A stretch of 64,000 bases of DNA, taken from assembly GCA_040403555.1 (NCBI GenBank), contig JBBAKN010000003.1, positions 372,001-436,000 on the forward strand, given 5' to 3'. The translations under genes and the position numbers were made by a program. The notes under the pieces are model-generated. The model was given only the letters and a program-made list of their open reading frames with translations, was not told the DNA's origin and searched no databases. Below, piece by piece: positions 1 through 7,812 of this stretch (within the stretch, counting starts at the first letter, position 1; the number at the start of each line of letters is the position of its first letter). The DNA comes from JAIPAN01 sp040403555. GTDB lineage: Bacteria > Bacteroidota > Bacteroidia > Sphingobacteriales > Sphingobacteriaceae.

Positions 1-702
1 TGGCTGACCTAATTTTACTTCAAAAGCGGCTGCTCCGCCTTCAATAGTTAAATCAGCTAATTTATAAGCCGATAAATCAAAATCAGCTTTACCCGCTCCC
101 ATATCTAACTTAATACTCCAAATAGGGTTAGGATTTAGACGCAAAATCGCTTTGTTCGCATTCGATTTTTTTAAATTCCAAGATTTATCACCATCGTGCA
201 TTTTAAACTGTACTTTATCTAAAGAATCGGTGCTCGATTTGGTAAGGGTATATTGCCCATACGATTGATTGACTTCTGCTTCAAATAGTTGAGCAGTAGC
301 TTGCTTCAGCTCATAAACAGTAGCGCCACCTTCAATGGTTAATGCTGCGTTGGGTACCGCCGGATTATAGGTTTCTGAGAAGGTTCTTACTTGGTTGGTA
401 TCACTAGCGCTAATTTCCTCATCGTTATTAAAAAACCAATTAGCATGATGATTAGAACGGGTACTGCCCATATAGGCTACTGCCCCTAAAACTACACAAG
501 TTAACAGAATCACAAGTACTTTACCTACTGAACTTTGCTTTGCCTTACCAAAAACTAAATTTAAACCGGCTAAAATTAAAATGAGTGGCCAAAAATGCCA
601 TACAGAACGCCAATAGAAATCAATAACATCAAAATTATCGAGCAACAAAATGGTGCCGATAAACACGAGGGTAATTCCCCATACTATTTTTTCGCTTTTC
701 AT
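1..702 (-). CDS. LiaF-like transmembrane protein (3' end cut by window)
   Basis: The reading frame opens at an ATG (702-700) and stays open to base 1, giving 234 residues with the C-terminus missing. The first ~90 residues hold about three hydrophobic segments of the LiaI/LiaF-like type (a WGITLVFIGTILLLDNF-like helix, then a WPLILILAGL helix and a third helix). The rest is beta-rich, with two similar LTIEGGA-type strands, as in the toast-rack/LiaF domain. It lies 21 bases downstream of the PspC-domain gene on the same strand, so the two probably form one envelope-stress operon. In Firmicutes LiaF modulates cell-wall stress signalling; that role here is only an inference. The exact family is uncertain. 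Confidence 0.72.
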   Translation of the reverse strand, partial: MKSEKIVWGITLVFIGTILLLDNFDVIDFYWRSVWHFWPLILILAGLNLVFGKAKQSSVGKVLVILLTCVVLGAVAYMGSTRSNHHANWFFNNDEEISASDTNQVRTFSETYNPAVPNAALTIEGGATVYELKQATAQLFEAEVNQSYGQYTLTKSSTDSLDKVQFKMHDGDKSWNLKKSNANKAILRLNPNPIWSIKLDMGAGKADFDLSAYKLADLTIEGGAAAFEVKLGQP

Positions 703-723
703 TTGCTTGGGTTTTAAAGCTTA

Positions 724-1296
724 TTAAACTTTTTTAGCTGCCGGCTTTTTGGTCGCAGTAGGTTTTTTAGCTGCCGGCTTTTTAGGAGTCGCATTTTCTT
801 CCGAAACAGGGGTTAAAGGCTCCATAGCCTCTACTGTTTTTGCTTCGGTATTTTTGCCTGAATTGACTAACATCACTAATCCAGGTATAATTAATGTCAA
901 AGGCCAAAGCTTGCCAAAGCTTACCCAATCTGGCACCCAGTCGAACTGATCGAGCAAGAAAAATGAGCCTAAAGCAATTAAGATAATACCAGAAATAAAA
1001 CCAGATTCTCTTTTTCGTTTTGATTTTGCGGCTTTATAATCGGTCTCAAAAGAATTAGCTGCATTTTCTTTTACTTTGTAATCGGTTTGTCCAGGCATGT
1101 TCCATACGCCAAAAGGTTGTTCGGGAATGGCAATCCATAAAATAATATAAATGAGTAAGCCTGAGGCACCAAAAATTGTTGCTAGAATAAAAAATATTCG
1201 AATCCAGGTCACATCAATTTCGAAATAACGAGCCAAACCAGCGGCAACGCCTGCTATGGCTTTATCGCTAGTGTTTCTATAGAGTTTCTTTTCCAT
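724..1296 (-). CDS. PspC domain-containing membrane protein
   Basis: A 190-residue protein. Residues 1-60 match the PspC domain: a basic N-terminus (KKLYRN), the motif GVAAGLARYFEID and a hydrophobic helix ending IILWIAIPEQ. A second hydrophobic region (about residues 100-145) contains GSFFLLDQFDWVPDW and resembles the first helices of the LiaF-like neighbour. The C-terminal ~20 residues are a Lys/Pro/Ala tail with three AAKKP-like repeats, probably disordered and cytoplasmic. PspC proteins act at the inner membrane in phage-shock/envelope stress responses. No PspA gene is visible in the window. Downstream gene: the LiaF-like protein. Confidence 0.88.
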   Translation of the reverse strand: MEKKLYRNTSDKAIAGVAAGLARYFEIDVTWIRIFFILATIFGASGLLIYIILWIAIPEQPFGVWNMPGQTDYKVKENAANSFETDYKAAKSKRKRESGFISGIILIALGSFFLLDQFDWVPDWVSFGKLWPLTLIIPGLVMLVNSGKNTEAKTVEAMEPLTPVSEENATPKKPAAKKPTATKKPAAKKV

Positions 1297-1306
1297 GAGT
1301 ATACGA

Positions 1307-2008
1307 TTAAAACGCTTTTGATATAGGGTTTAATATAAGTTGATTTAGTACTGCACCCGGGCTAAGGTTTAAACAAGTCCACACAGCTTGGGCTACATCT
1401 TCGGGTTGAATAAATTTTTCGGGTGCTACTTGGGTGCCTTCCCACGAGGAGGTATAGGTGGCTCCCGGCAAAATGGCACTTACTTTAACGCCCGAGGATT
1501 GTAACTCTTCCCTCAATATACTAGTAAGACCCAATAAAGCAACTTTTGTTACACTATACGAAGCAGCTTCTTTTACCACAGTTAAGCTGGCAATAGAACA
1601 GATATTAATAATATAGCCCGATTTTTGGCTTCGCATTTCTTTACCAAAAAACTTACTTAAGGTATAAGCAGGGTATACATTTGTTTGCATTTGCAGGGTT
1701 AAAGCATCGTCAGCCTCTTCTAAAATATTCCCTGGAAGGTATTGCCCCACATTGTTTATAAGCACATCTATAAAACCCAATTCGGCTTGGGCCTGCTTGG
1801 CAAAACTACCCAGTGCCGGCAAGTCTGCGCAATCTAGCGCTTCAATATAAATATTTGCGTTTGGACTTATTTGAAGTAAATCCGATTGAAGGCTTTTTAA
1901 GTCGGTTAAACTACGGGCACACATTGCCAAATTATATCCTTCTTTAGCCAATTTAAAGGCAATGGCTCGGCCTATTCCTTTACTGGCTCCGGTAATTACT
2001 GCATTCAT
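1307..2008 (-). CDS. Short-chain dehydrogenase/reductase (SDR)
   Basis: A 233-residue classical SDR. It has the nucleotide-binding TGASKGIG motif at residues 6-13, NNVG at 85-88 and the catalytic set Ser138, Tyr151 and Lys155 (YSVTK). The length is normal for the family. Substrate cannot be read from sequence; such proteins are NAD(P)-dependent oxidoreductases, and many annotated as 3-oxoacyl-ACP-reductase-like are of unknown substrate. The stop lies 10 bases upstream of the PspC-gene start on the same strand, so co-transcription is likely. Start ATG 2008-2006 gives the N-terminus expected just before the Rossmann motif. Confidence 0.9.
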   Translation of the reverse strand: MNAVITGASKGIGRAIAFKLAKEGYNLAMCARSLTDLKSLQSDLLQISPNANIYIEALDCADLPALGSFAKQAQAELGFIDVLINNVGQYLPGNILEEADDALTLQMQTNVYPAYTLSKFFGKEMRSQKSGYIINICSIASLTVVKEAASYSVTKVALLGLTSILREELQSSGVKVSAILPGATYTSSWEGTQVAPEKFIQPEDVAQAVWTCLNLSPGAVLNQLILNPISKAF

Positions 2009-2127
2009 AAAGCGAAGTTAAAGCCATTTTTTTAGAATTATCCTGAAGCACGCAAATAAAAATATGGCTGCTAATTCGTTTAAGAGGTAAAGGCTTGTTA
2101 TTTTTACCCTTTACAATCCAATAAATC

Positions 2128-2862
2128 ATGTTTTTTCAGCCACTTGGCAAATACCTCCTTCTGTTAAAAGCCGTTTTCCGAAAACCGGAAAAGTGGAACA
2201 TTTATTGGAAAGAAATTAGTAAAGAAATGGTGGCCATCGGCATTGGTTCTATCGGAATCATCACCATCATATCCGTTTTTTTAGGAGCAGTAACTACCGT
2301 ACAAACCGCTTTTCAGTTGGTAAGCAACCTAATACCACGGTCGGTAATTGGAACAATCGTTCGCGATTCATCCATACTGGAGTTAAGCCCAACCATTTCG
2401 GCCATTGTATTGGCAGGCAAGGTGGGCTCTAGCGTAGCATCCCAAATAGGTACCATGCGGGTAACCGAACAAATAGATGCCCTCGAAATTATGGGCATCA
2501 ACTCTCCGGGCTACCTTATTCTTCCTAAAATTTTAGGAGCAGTAACCATGATTCCACTTTTGGTAATTATTTCTATTGCCCTCAGTATTTTTGGTGGATA
2601 TATTGCCGGTACACTTTCTGGAGCAATAAGTCCACAAGATTATATAACTGGTATTACTACCGATTTTGTTCCCTTCACCTTTACTGTATGCATGATAAAA
2701 TCAGTAATTTTTGCCTTTATCATTACTACGGTATCGGCTTACCAAGGTTTTTACACCTCAGGTGGTGCATTAGAAGTAGGTATTTCTAGTACCAAGGGAG
2801 TGGTTATTTCTTGTATCATGATATTGTTTGCCGATTATGTAACCGCTCAGCTCTTATTATGA
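2128..2862 (+). CDS. mlaE: MlaE-family ABC transporter permease
   Basis: A 244-residue integral membrane protein with about five to six hydrophobic segments and the MlaE/YrbE signatures: AIVLAGKVGSSVASQIGTMRVTEQIDALE (loop at about residues 93-121) and the LPKILG segment. It forms the permease half of an ABC transporter that moves phospholipids between the inner and outer membranes to maintain outer-membrane asymmetry. Its stop codon overlaps the ATG of the ATPase gene (ATGA), indicating translational coupling. The MCE substrate-binding component usual for this system is not next door in this window. Confidence 0.93.
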   Translation: MFFQPLGKYLLLLKAVFRKPEKWNIYWKEISKEMVAIGIGSIGIITIISVFLGAVTTVQTAFQLVSNLIPRSVIGTIVRDSSILELSPTISAIVLAGKVGSSVASQIGTMRVTEQIDALEIMGINSPGYLILPKILGAVTMIPLLVIISIALSIFGGYIAGTLSGAISPQDYITGITTDFVPFTFTVCMIKSVIFAFIITTVSAYQGFYTSGGALEVGISSTKGVVISCIMILFADYVTAQLLL

Positions 2863-3605
2863 TAGAAGTTCGGAACATCCATAAAATTTTTGGTACACAC
2901 CACGTTTTAGACGGAATTTCTGCCGAGTTTATTCCGGGTAAAACCAATTTAATTATTGGTGGCTCTGGCTCTGGTAAAACCACCTTGCTCAAATGCATGG
3001 TAGGATTGCATGAACCCAATAAAGGTAAGGTAGTTTACGACGGCCGTGATTTTACAGAAATGGATTTTGAAGAACGAATCTCCATACGGAAAGAAATTGG
3101 CATGCTTTTTCAAGGTGCTGCTCTGTTTGATTCGATGACGGTAGAAGAGAATATTCTCTTTCCGCTAAATATGTTTACCACCCAGAGTCTAGGAGAGAAA
3201 AAAGACCGAGCAAATTTTTGTTTAGAACGTGTAAACCTAGCCGGGAAAAACGCCCTCAACCCTGCCGAACTTTCTGGAGGAATGAAAAAACGAGTAGGAA
3301 TTGCACGTGCCATTGCTATGAACCCAAAATATTTGTTTTGCGATGAACCCAACTCTGGCCTCGACCCAAAAACAGCCATTGTAATTGATGAGCTAATACA
3401 TGAACTTACCGTGGAATACCAAACCACGACCATTGTGGTTACCCACGATATGAATTCGGTAATGGGTATTGGTGAAAACATCATCTTTTTACACAATGGA
3501 CAAAAGTGGTGGGAAGGGACCAAAGAAGAAATAATTACCAGTAAGAATGTTGAGCTTAACGAGTTTATTTTTGCCAGTAAATTCATGAAAGCGCTCAAAA
3601 AATAA
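2859..3605 (+). CDS. mlaF: MlaF-family ABC transporter ATP-binding protein
   Basis: A 248-residue ABC ATPase. The Walker A GGSGSGKTT is at residues 34-42, the signature LSGGMKKRVGIARA is near residue 140, the Walker B is YLFCDEPNSGLDP, and the switch histidine is in VVTHDM. LSGGM and the NSGLDP form are typical of MlaF/MKL-type ATPases. The ATG at 2859 is chosen because it overlaps the permease stop and gives the normal N-terminus; a start 16 codons upstream would lie inside mlaE. It supplies energy to the MlaE permease for retrograde or anterograde phospholipid transport. Confidence 0.94.
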   Translation: MIEVRNIHKIFGTHHVLDGISAEFIPGKTNLIIGGSGSGKTTLLKCMVGLHEPNKGKVVYDGRDFTEMDFEERISIRKEIGMLFQGAALFDSMTVEENILFPLNMFTTQSLGEKKDRANFCLERVNLAGKNALNPAELSGGMKKRVGIARAIAMNPKYLFCDEPNSGLDPKTAIVIDELIHELTVEYQTTTIVVTHDMNSVMGIGENIIFLHNGQKWWEGTKEEIITSKNVELNEFIFASKFMKALKK

Positions 3606-3608
3606 ACC

Positions 3609-4487
3609 ATGATTGAACTACTTAGCCCTAGCCACTGGAAAGATTACGAATTACTCGATTGCGGCGATTTTGAGAAACTGGAACGCTTTGGCGAAGTCAT
3701 TTTAATACGGCCAGAACCACAAGCCGTTTGGGCTAAAGCATTAGCCGAATCGGAATGGGAGAAGCTACACCATATCCGTTTTAAAGGCAGATCGGCTACC
3801 TCGGGCGAATGGGTGAAAAAAAATGCCAAATCTCCCGATAGATGGAACATTACCTATAAAAACGAAGACATTGCCATTAAATTCCGCTTGGGATTAACTT
3901 CGTTTAAACACGTAGGTATTTTTCCGGAGCAAGCCGTAAACTGGGATTTTATTGCTCAGCAAGTAAAGCGCTTTAAAAATCCAGAACCTAAAATTTTAAA
4001 CCTTTTTGCGTATACCGGTGGGGCCTCTTTGGCAGCCAAAGCTGCTGGTGCCGACACTACCCACGTAGACTCCATTAAGCAAGTGGTTACTTGGGCCAAC
4101 GAAAATCAAGAGCTTTCGGGCCTAACCAATATACGCTGGGTGGTGGAAGATGCGCTCAAATTTGTAAAAAGAGAACTCAAACGTGGCAAAACCTATAACG
4201 GCATTATTCTCGATCCGCCTGCTTATGGGCACGGGCCTAATGGCGAAAAATGGAAATTGGAGGATCATATTCAAGAGATGATGCACGACGTAGTGCAATT
4301 ATTAGATCCCGAAGAGCACTTTTTAATTCTTAACGCCTATTCCATGGGCTTCTCATCCGTAATTATAGAAAATCTATTAAAAAGCTCGATGCCAAACATA
4401 CAAAACCTACATTGTGGCGAATTGTATTTACAAGCCAGCAGTGGCTGTAAGTTGCCGCTTGGTGTTTTTGGCAGATGTTCTAAATAA
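3609..4487 (+). CDS. Class I SAM-dependent methyltransferase (RlmI/RlmK-like)
   Basis: A 292-residue protein with a SAM-binding motif LNLFAYTGGASLAAKAAGA (about residues 133-151), an acidic VDS strand and the motif DPPAYGHGP near residue 200. The DPPAYG motif and the FPEQAVNWDF region preceding the Rossmann core resemble RlmI/RlmK-type rRNA C5-methyltransferases, but the N-terminal PUA domain of RlmI is absent, so rRNA methylation is only the best guess. It starts 3 bases after mlaF and its stop is 9 bases before the next gene, so it lies in the same transcription unit. Confidence 0.82.
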   Translation: MIELLSPSHWKDYELLDCGDFEKLERFGEVILIRPEPQAVWAKALAESEWEKLHHIRFKGRSATSGEWVKKNAKSPDRWNITYKNEDIAIKFRLGLTSFKHVGIFPEQAVNWDFIAQQVKRFKNPEPKILNLFAYTGGASLAAKAAGADTTHVDSIKQVVTWANENQELSGLTNIRWVVEDALKFVKRELKRGKTYNGIILDPPAYGHGPNGEKWKLEDHIQEMMHDVVQLLDPEEHFLILNAYSMGFSSVIIENLLKSSMPNIQNLHCGELYLQASSGCKLPLGVFGRCSK

Positions 4488-4496
4488 ACCAAATAC

Positions 4497-5513
4497 ATGA
4501 AAAAATTAGCAAAAATTAGTTTACTCGTACTTTTTAGTGGCACCTTATTAAGCAGCTGCTCAGGCTCTGCAGGTAAAAATGGGAACAGCGATACCACTAA
4601 AGTTAAACAAAACGTGGGCAATTACCCACCAGTAGATACCTTAGCCTATTTACAAAAGATAAAAGCCATAGCCAATGGCGATACCACCGGAAAATGGCCG
4701 GTAAAAAAACAACCCTATCCGCTACCGGGAGCTATTTTACCTTTTAAACGCATTGTGGCCTATTACGGAAATTTATATTCTGTGCGCATGGGTATTTTGG
4801 GCGAATTGCCTCCTAAACAAATGCTAGCTAAATTAGATCAAGAAATAAAACGCTGGGAGAAAGCCGACCCTAAAACTCCCGTACAGCCTGCCCTACATTA
4901 CATTGCTGTGGTGGCACAAGGCGATGGCGGCAAAGATGGTAAATACCGTTTCCGCATGCCCGATAAACAAATTGACTCGGTATTGAGTATTGCTAAAATG
5001 CGCAATGCCATTGTGTTTCTTGATATTCAGGTGGCACTTAGCGATATCAAAAGTGAACTGCCTCGTTTAGAAAAATATTTAAAACTGCCACAAGTGCATT
5101 TGGGTATCGATCCCGAATTTTCGATGAAAACCGGTGCCAAACCAGGAACTAAAATTGGGACCTACGATGCAGCTGACATCAATTTTTGTTCGGCTTATTT
5201 AGCCAAATTGGTTCAAGAAAATGGCTTGCCACCGAAAGTATTTACTGTACACCGCTTTACAAAAGGCATGCTTACCAATTCGAAAAACATAAAACTACAC
5301 CCAGAGGTGCAGCTGGTGATGCACATGGATGGTTGGGGTGCGCCCGAATTGAAAAAAGGAACCTACCGCCATTGGATTTATAACGAACCCGTGCAGTTTA
5401 CAGGCTTTAAATTGTTTTACAAAAACGATATTAAAAACCCACCTAACCGCATGATGACCCCAGAAGAATTGGTAAAATTGGTGCCCCAGCCTAGTTATAT
5501 CCAATACCAATAA
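4497..5513 (+). CDS. Uncharacterised lipoprotein, possible TIM-barrel
   Basis: A 338-residue protein with a lipoprotein signal (LLSSC, Cys at about residue 21) followed by a Ser/Gly-rich linker. I do not recognise a named family. The mature part alternates beta-strand and helix segments: YIAVVAQ, AIVFLDIQV, VHLGIDPEF, KVFTVHRFTKGML and VQLVMHMDGWG. That pattern, with acidic residues at strand ends (LDIQ, GIDPEF, HMDGWG), would fit a (beta/alpha)8 barrel, perhaps a hydrolase; this is inference. It is sandwiched between a methyltransferase gene and msrA, with one base between its stop and the msrA start, so it is probably co-transcribed and sits on the periplasmic face of a membrane. Confidence 0.7.
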   Translation: MKKLAKISLLVLFSGTLLSSCSGSAGKNGNSDTTKVKQNVGNYPPVDTLAYLQKIKAIANGDTTGKWPVKKQPYPLPGAILPFKRIVAYYGNLYSVRMGILGELPPKQMLAKLDQEIKRWEKADPKTPVQPALHYIAVVAQGDGGKDGKYRFRMPDKQIDSVLSIAKMRNAIVFLDIQVALSDIKSELPRLEKYLKLPQVHLGIDPEFSMKTGAKPGTKIGTYDAADINFCSAYLAKLVQENGLPPKVFTVHRFTKGMLTNSKNIKLHPEVQLVMHMDGWGAPELKKGTYRHWIYNEPVQFTGFKLFYKNDIKNPPNRMMTPEELVKLVPQPSYIQYQ

Positions 5514-5514
5514 T

Positions 5515-6048
5515 ATGGAAAAGCTGGTTTTAGGTGGCGGATGTTTTTGGTGTACCGAAGCGGTTTTTCAGCGGGTAAAGGGCGTTGAAAAAGTAGTATC
5601 GGGTTATAGTGGTGGCGAATACCCCAACCCCACCTACCGCGAAATTTGTGAAGGAAACAGCGGCCATGCCGAAGTAATCGAGATTAGTTTCGATGCGCAA
5701 CAAATTTCGGTAGCAGAATTGCTTCTAATTTTTTTTCACACCCACGACCCTACCACGCTAAACCGCCAAGGCAACGACATGGGTACCCAATACCGTTCGG
5801 TTATTTTTTATGCCAACGAAAACCAAAAGCTGGCAGCAGAGGAGCTGACGATACAATTGGAAAAAGAACAAATTTTTGATGCCCCTATTTTAACCGAACT
5901 AATCCCACTTACGGCCTTTTACCCCGCCGAAGCCTACCACCAAGACTACTACAACCAAAACAGCTACCAACCCTACTGCAGTGTAATTATTACGCCTAAA
6001 ATAGCTAAGTTTTTAAAACATTTTAGTGAAAAAGCAGCCACCGAGTAG
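5515..6048 (+). CDS. msrA: Peptide-methionine (S)-S-oxide reductase MsrA
   Basis: A 177-residue enzyme that reduces methionine-S-sulfoxide in oxidised proteins. The catalytic GCFWCTEAVF motif carries Cys10, with Cys13 as a possible second thiol. Other family blocks are VVSGYSGG, GHAEVIEI, FFHTHDPTTLNRQGNDMGTQYRS and the C-terminal FYPAEAYHQDYY near residues 136-147. No signal peptide is visible, so it is cytosolic, with the normal family length. It is the last gene of the plus-strand run starting at mlaE. A copy of its C-terminal 24 residues occurs in the small lipoprotein at 7242-7637. Confidence 0.97.
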   Translation: MEKLVLGGGCFWCTEAVFQRVKGVEKVVSGYSGGEYPNPTYREICEGNSGHAEVIEISFDAQQISVAELLLIFFHTHDPTTLNRQGNDMGTQYRSVIFYANENQKLAAEELTIQLEKEQIFDAPILTELIPLTAFYPAEAYHQDYYNQNSYQPYCSVIITPKIAKFLKHFSEKAATE

Positions 6049-6051
6049 CTG

Positions 6052-7062
6052 TTAGTTCACCACAAAAACAGAGTTTACCCAGGTATCTACTTGTCCGTTG
6101 GTGAGGTTGGTTGCGATACCGTTTTTCCAAAGCGTAGCCGCATAATTTGTTCCATTGTATTCATAGGTAGTAGCAAAAACATTGGCACCAGATAAATAGC
6201 ATGAAGTGAGGGAAGCTGAATTTTGACCATTGGTTAAGGAGCTTGCTACGCCATTTTTCCATATTTTAGCAATATATTTCGCTCCATTAAATTCGGCTCC
6301 AGCTACATACACATCGCCACCCACTACCTTTACATCAGTAGCGTATGCAGTTTGAAGGCCATCTGTTAAAGAAGTAGGCACCCCGTTTTTCCATACTTTG
6401 GCCACATTTTTAAAATTTGAATTCTCCTCTTTACCGGCCACATATACATCTGCCCCTGCTACACATACCGAATAGGCATATGCAAATTGTTGGCCGTTGG
6501 TTAAAGCTGTAGGCAACCCGTTTTTCCAGACTTTAGCCGTATTGGCCACTCCGGTAAATTCACTACCAGCTACATATACGTCGGTACCATTTACATATAT
6601 ACTATAGGCATCGGCATTTTGCTGGCCGTTGGTTAGCGCCTTGGGGCTTCCGTTTTTCCATACTTTGGCCACAGATTTTGTGCCGTTGTTTTCTACACCT
6701 ACTACATATACGTTTGCACCTGCTACACAAATATCACGGGCAATAGCAGCATTTACACCATCTGTTAAAAACGTTTCTTCCCCATTTTTCCAAAGTTTAA
6801 CTACAGTTGGGATAACACCGTTATCTTCATGACCGGCTACATATACATCGGTTCCCGCTACATACACTGCGTTGGCGTATTCATTAATTTGGCCTGTACT
6901 TAATAAAGTGGCTTGGCCATTTTTCCAAAGTGTGGCCACCGATTTTGTTCCATTTTTTTGATAACCAGCTACGTAAACATCGGTAGTGGGAGGATTAGAG
7001 TCTTTTTTGCAAGAACTTACAAAGACTAGGGCCAATAAAAGAGTTAAGGTTATATTTTTCAT
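6052..7062 (-). CDS. Lipoprotein of seven 44-45 residue repeats, probable beta-propeller
   Basis: A 336-residue protein with a lipobox (VSSC, Cys18) and a short KKDSNPP linker. From residue 27 to the last residue it is built only of seven consecutive repeats of 44, 45, 44, 44, 45, 44 and 44 residues. Each runs DVYVAG - variable - NG - (A)K(V/L)WKNG - xxxLTNGQ - about 10 residues - (V/I)xVxG. The WKNG and NGQ cores are invariant or nearly so. Seven blade-like repeats of this size predict a seven-bladed beta-propeller anchored by lipid to a membrane. The ligand is unknown. It converges with msrA (3 bases between stops) and has its own upstream intergenic region. Confidence 0.85.
   Translation of the reverse strand: MKNITLTLLLALVFVSSCKKDSNPPTTDVYVAGYQKNGTKSVATLWKNGQATLLSTGQINEYANAVYVAGTDVYVAGHEDNGVIPTVVKLWKNGEETFLTDGVNAAIARDICVAGANVYVVGVENNGTKSVAKVWKNGSPKALTNGQQNADAYSIYVNGTDVYVAGSEFTGVANTAKVWKNGLPTALTNGQQFAYAYSVCVAGADVYVAGKEENSNFKNVAKVWKNGVPTSLTDGLQTAYATDVKVVGGDVYVAGAEFNGAKYIAKIWKNGVASSLTNGQNSASLTSCYLSGANVFATTYEYNGTNYAATLWKNGIATNLTNGQVDTWVNSVFVVN
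6055..6984 (-). repeat. Seven tandem coding repeats of 132-135 bases
   Basis: This tract encodes residues 27-336 of the propeller lipoprotein. The DNA units are 132 or 135 bases, always in frame, and are diverged at many third positions, with recurring blocks such as CCGTTTTTCCA (WKNG on the minus strand) and GGCCGTTGGTTA. Units 3-6 are most alike, suggesting growth by internal duplication. No partial unit remains at either end. Confidence 0.85.
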
Positions 7063-7241
7063 AATAGACAGCAGTTTAAACTTATATTACTTGGCTACTT
7101 TAGCAAGACTAACGCACAACAGTTTAGTTTTAGTATAACTAACAGTCCTTCCTAACTAATGCATGCTGCTGAAATTTTTCTGGCTTTACAGCGTTATTGA
7201 GTTTTATATATGCCTGTTGGTGGGCCTATGAAAACAACCAC

Positions 7242-7637
7242 ATGAAAACCATACAAAAAATACTATTGAGTTTAGCCACCCTAATGGCTGGCTGTGCTAG
7301 CAGCGCCAAATTTCCTGTTTCTACGGTGGCCCCAGCCGCCGAAATAAGCGCTAAAAAAACACTAGATAAAAACAAAAATTATGTGATTGAGTTGGTGGCA
7401 CTCCATTTATCTAGTGCAGATAGACTTAATCCGCCTAAAAATCATTATTCGGTGTGGATTGTTACCGAACAAAACGAATACAAAAATTTGGGGCAAATTA
7501 TGAATGTGAATGCAAAAAGAGGTTATTTTAAAACGTTAAGCCCTTTAACTGTAGTTTATCCCGCCGAGGCCTACCACCAAAACTATTATAGCCAAAACAG
7601 CTACCAGCAGTATACTGATACAGCCCAAGCTGAATAA
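7242..7637 (+). CDS. Small lipoprotein with an MsrA-derived C-terminal tail (chimera)
   Basis: A 131-residue protein. The ATG at 7242 is preferred over a TTG at 7197 because it begins a clean lipoprotein signal (LMAGC). Residues ~38-98 contain VIELVALHL, a PPKNHYSVWIVTEQNEYKNLGQI-type segment and a Gly/Lys-rich turn, as in small Bacteroidota lipoproteins of unknown function. Residues 101-124 align without gaps with residues 131-154 of MsrA (5515-6048): 19 of 24 residues and 55 of 72 bases match. The catalytic GCFWC of MsrA is absent, so no reductase activity is expected. The C-terminus appears to have been replaced by a fragment of an msrA gene. It may be a decaying gene. Confidence 0.68.
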   Translation: MKTIQKILLSLATLMAGCASSAKFPVSTVAPAAEISAKKTLDKNKNYVIELVALHLSSADRLNPPKNHYSVWIVTEQNEYKNLGQIMNVNAKRGYFKTLSPLTVVYPAEAYHQNYYSQNSYQQYTDTAQAE

Positions 7638-7812
7638 ACTATTGAAAGACTTTAAGGATAAACTTAACGGATAATTCAATTAAACCTACTTCTAATTTTT
7701 GGCTATAAAATAGTTACAGAAATGTTACAGAGACATGGTTAGCGAATATGTATTTTTAGTTCACAAAGAATAAAGGAAAAGCCCCCTGTTCTGATACACC
7801 AACAAGTGAACC

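Noticed and set aside
7197..7241. TTG at 7197 as the start of the small lipoprotein
   Set aside because: The downstream ATG at 7242 yields a standard lipoprotein signal with the Lys-rich start; the extra 15 codons would place residues before the signal peptide.
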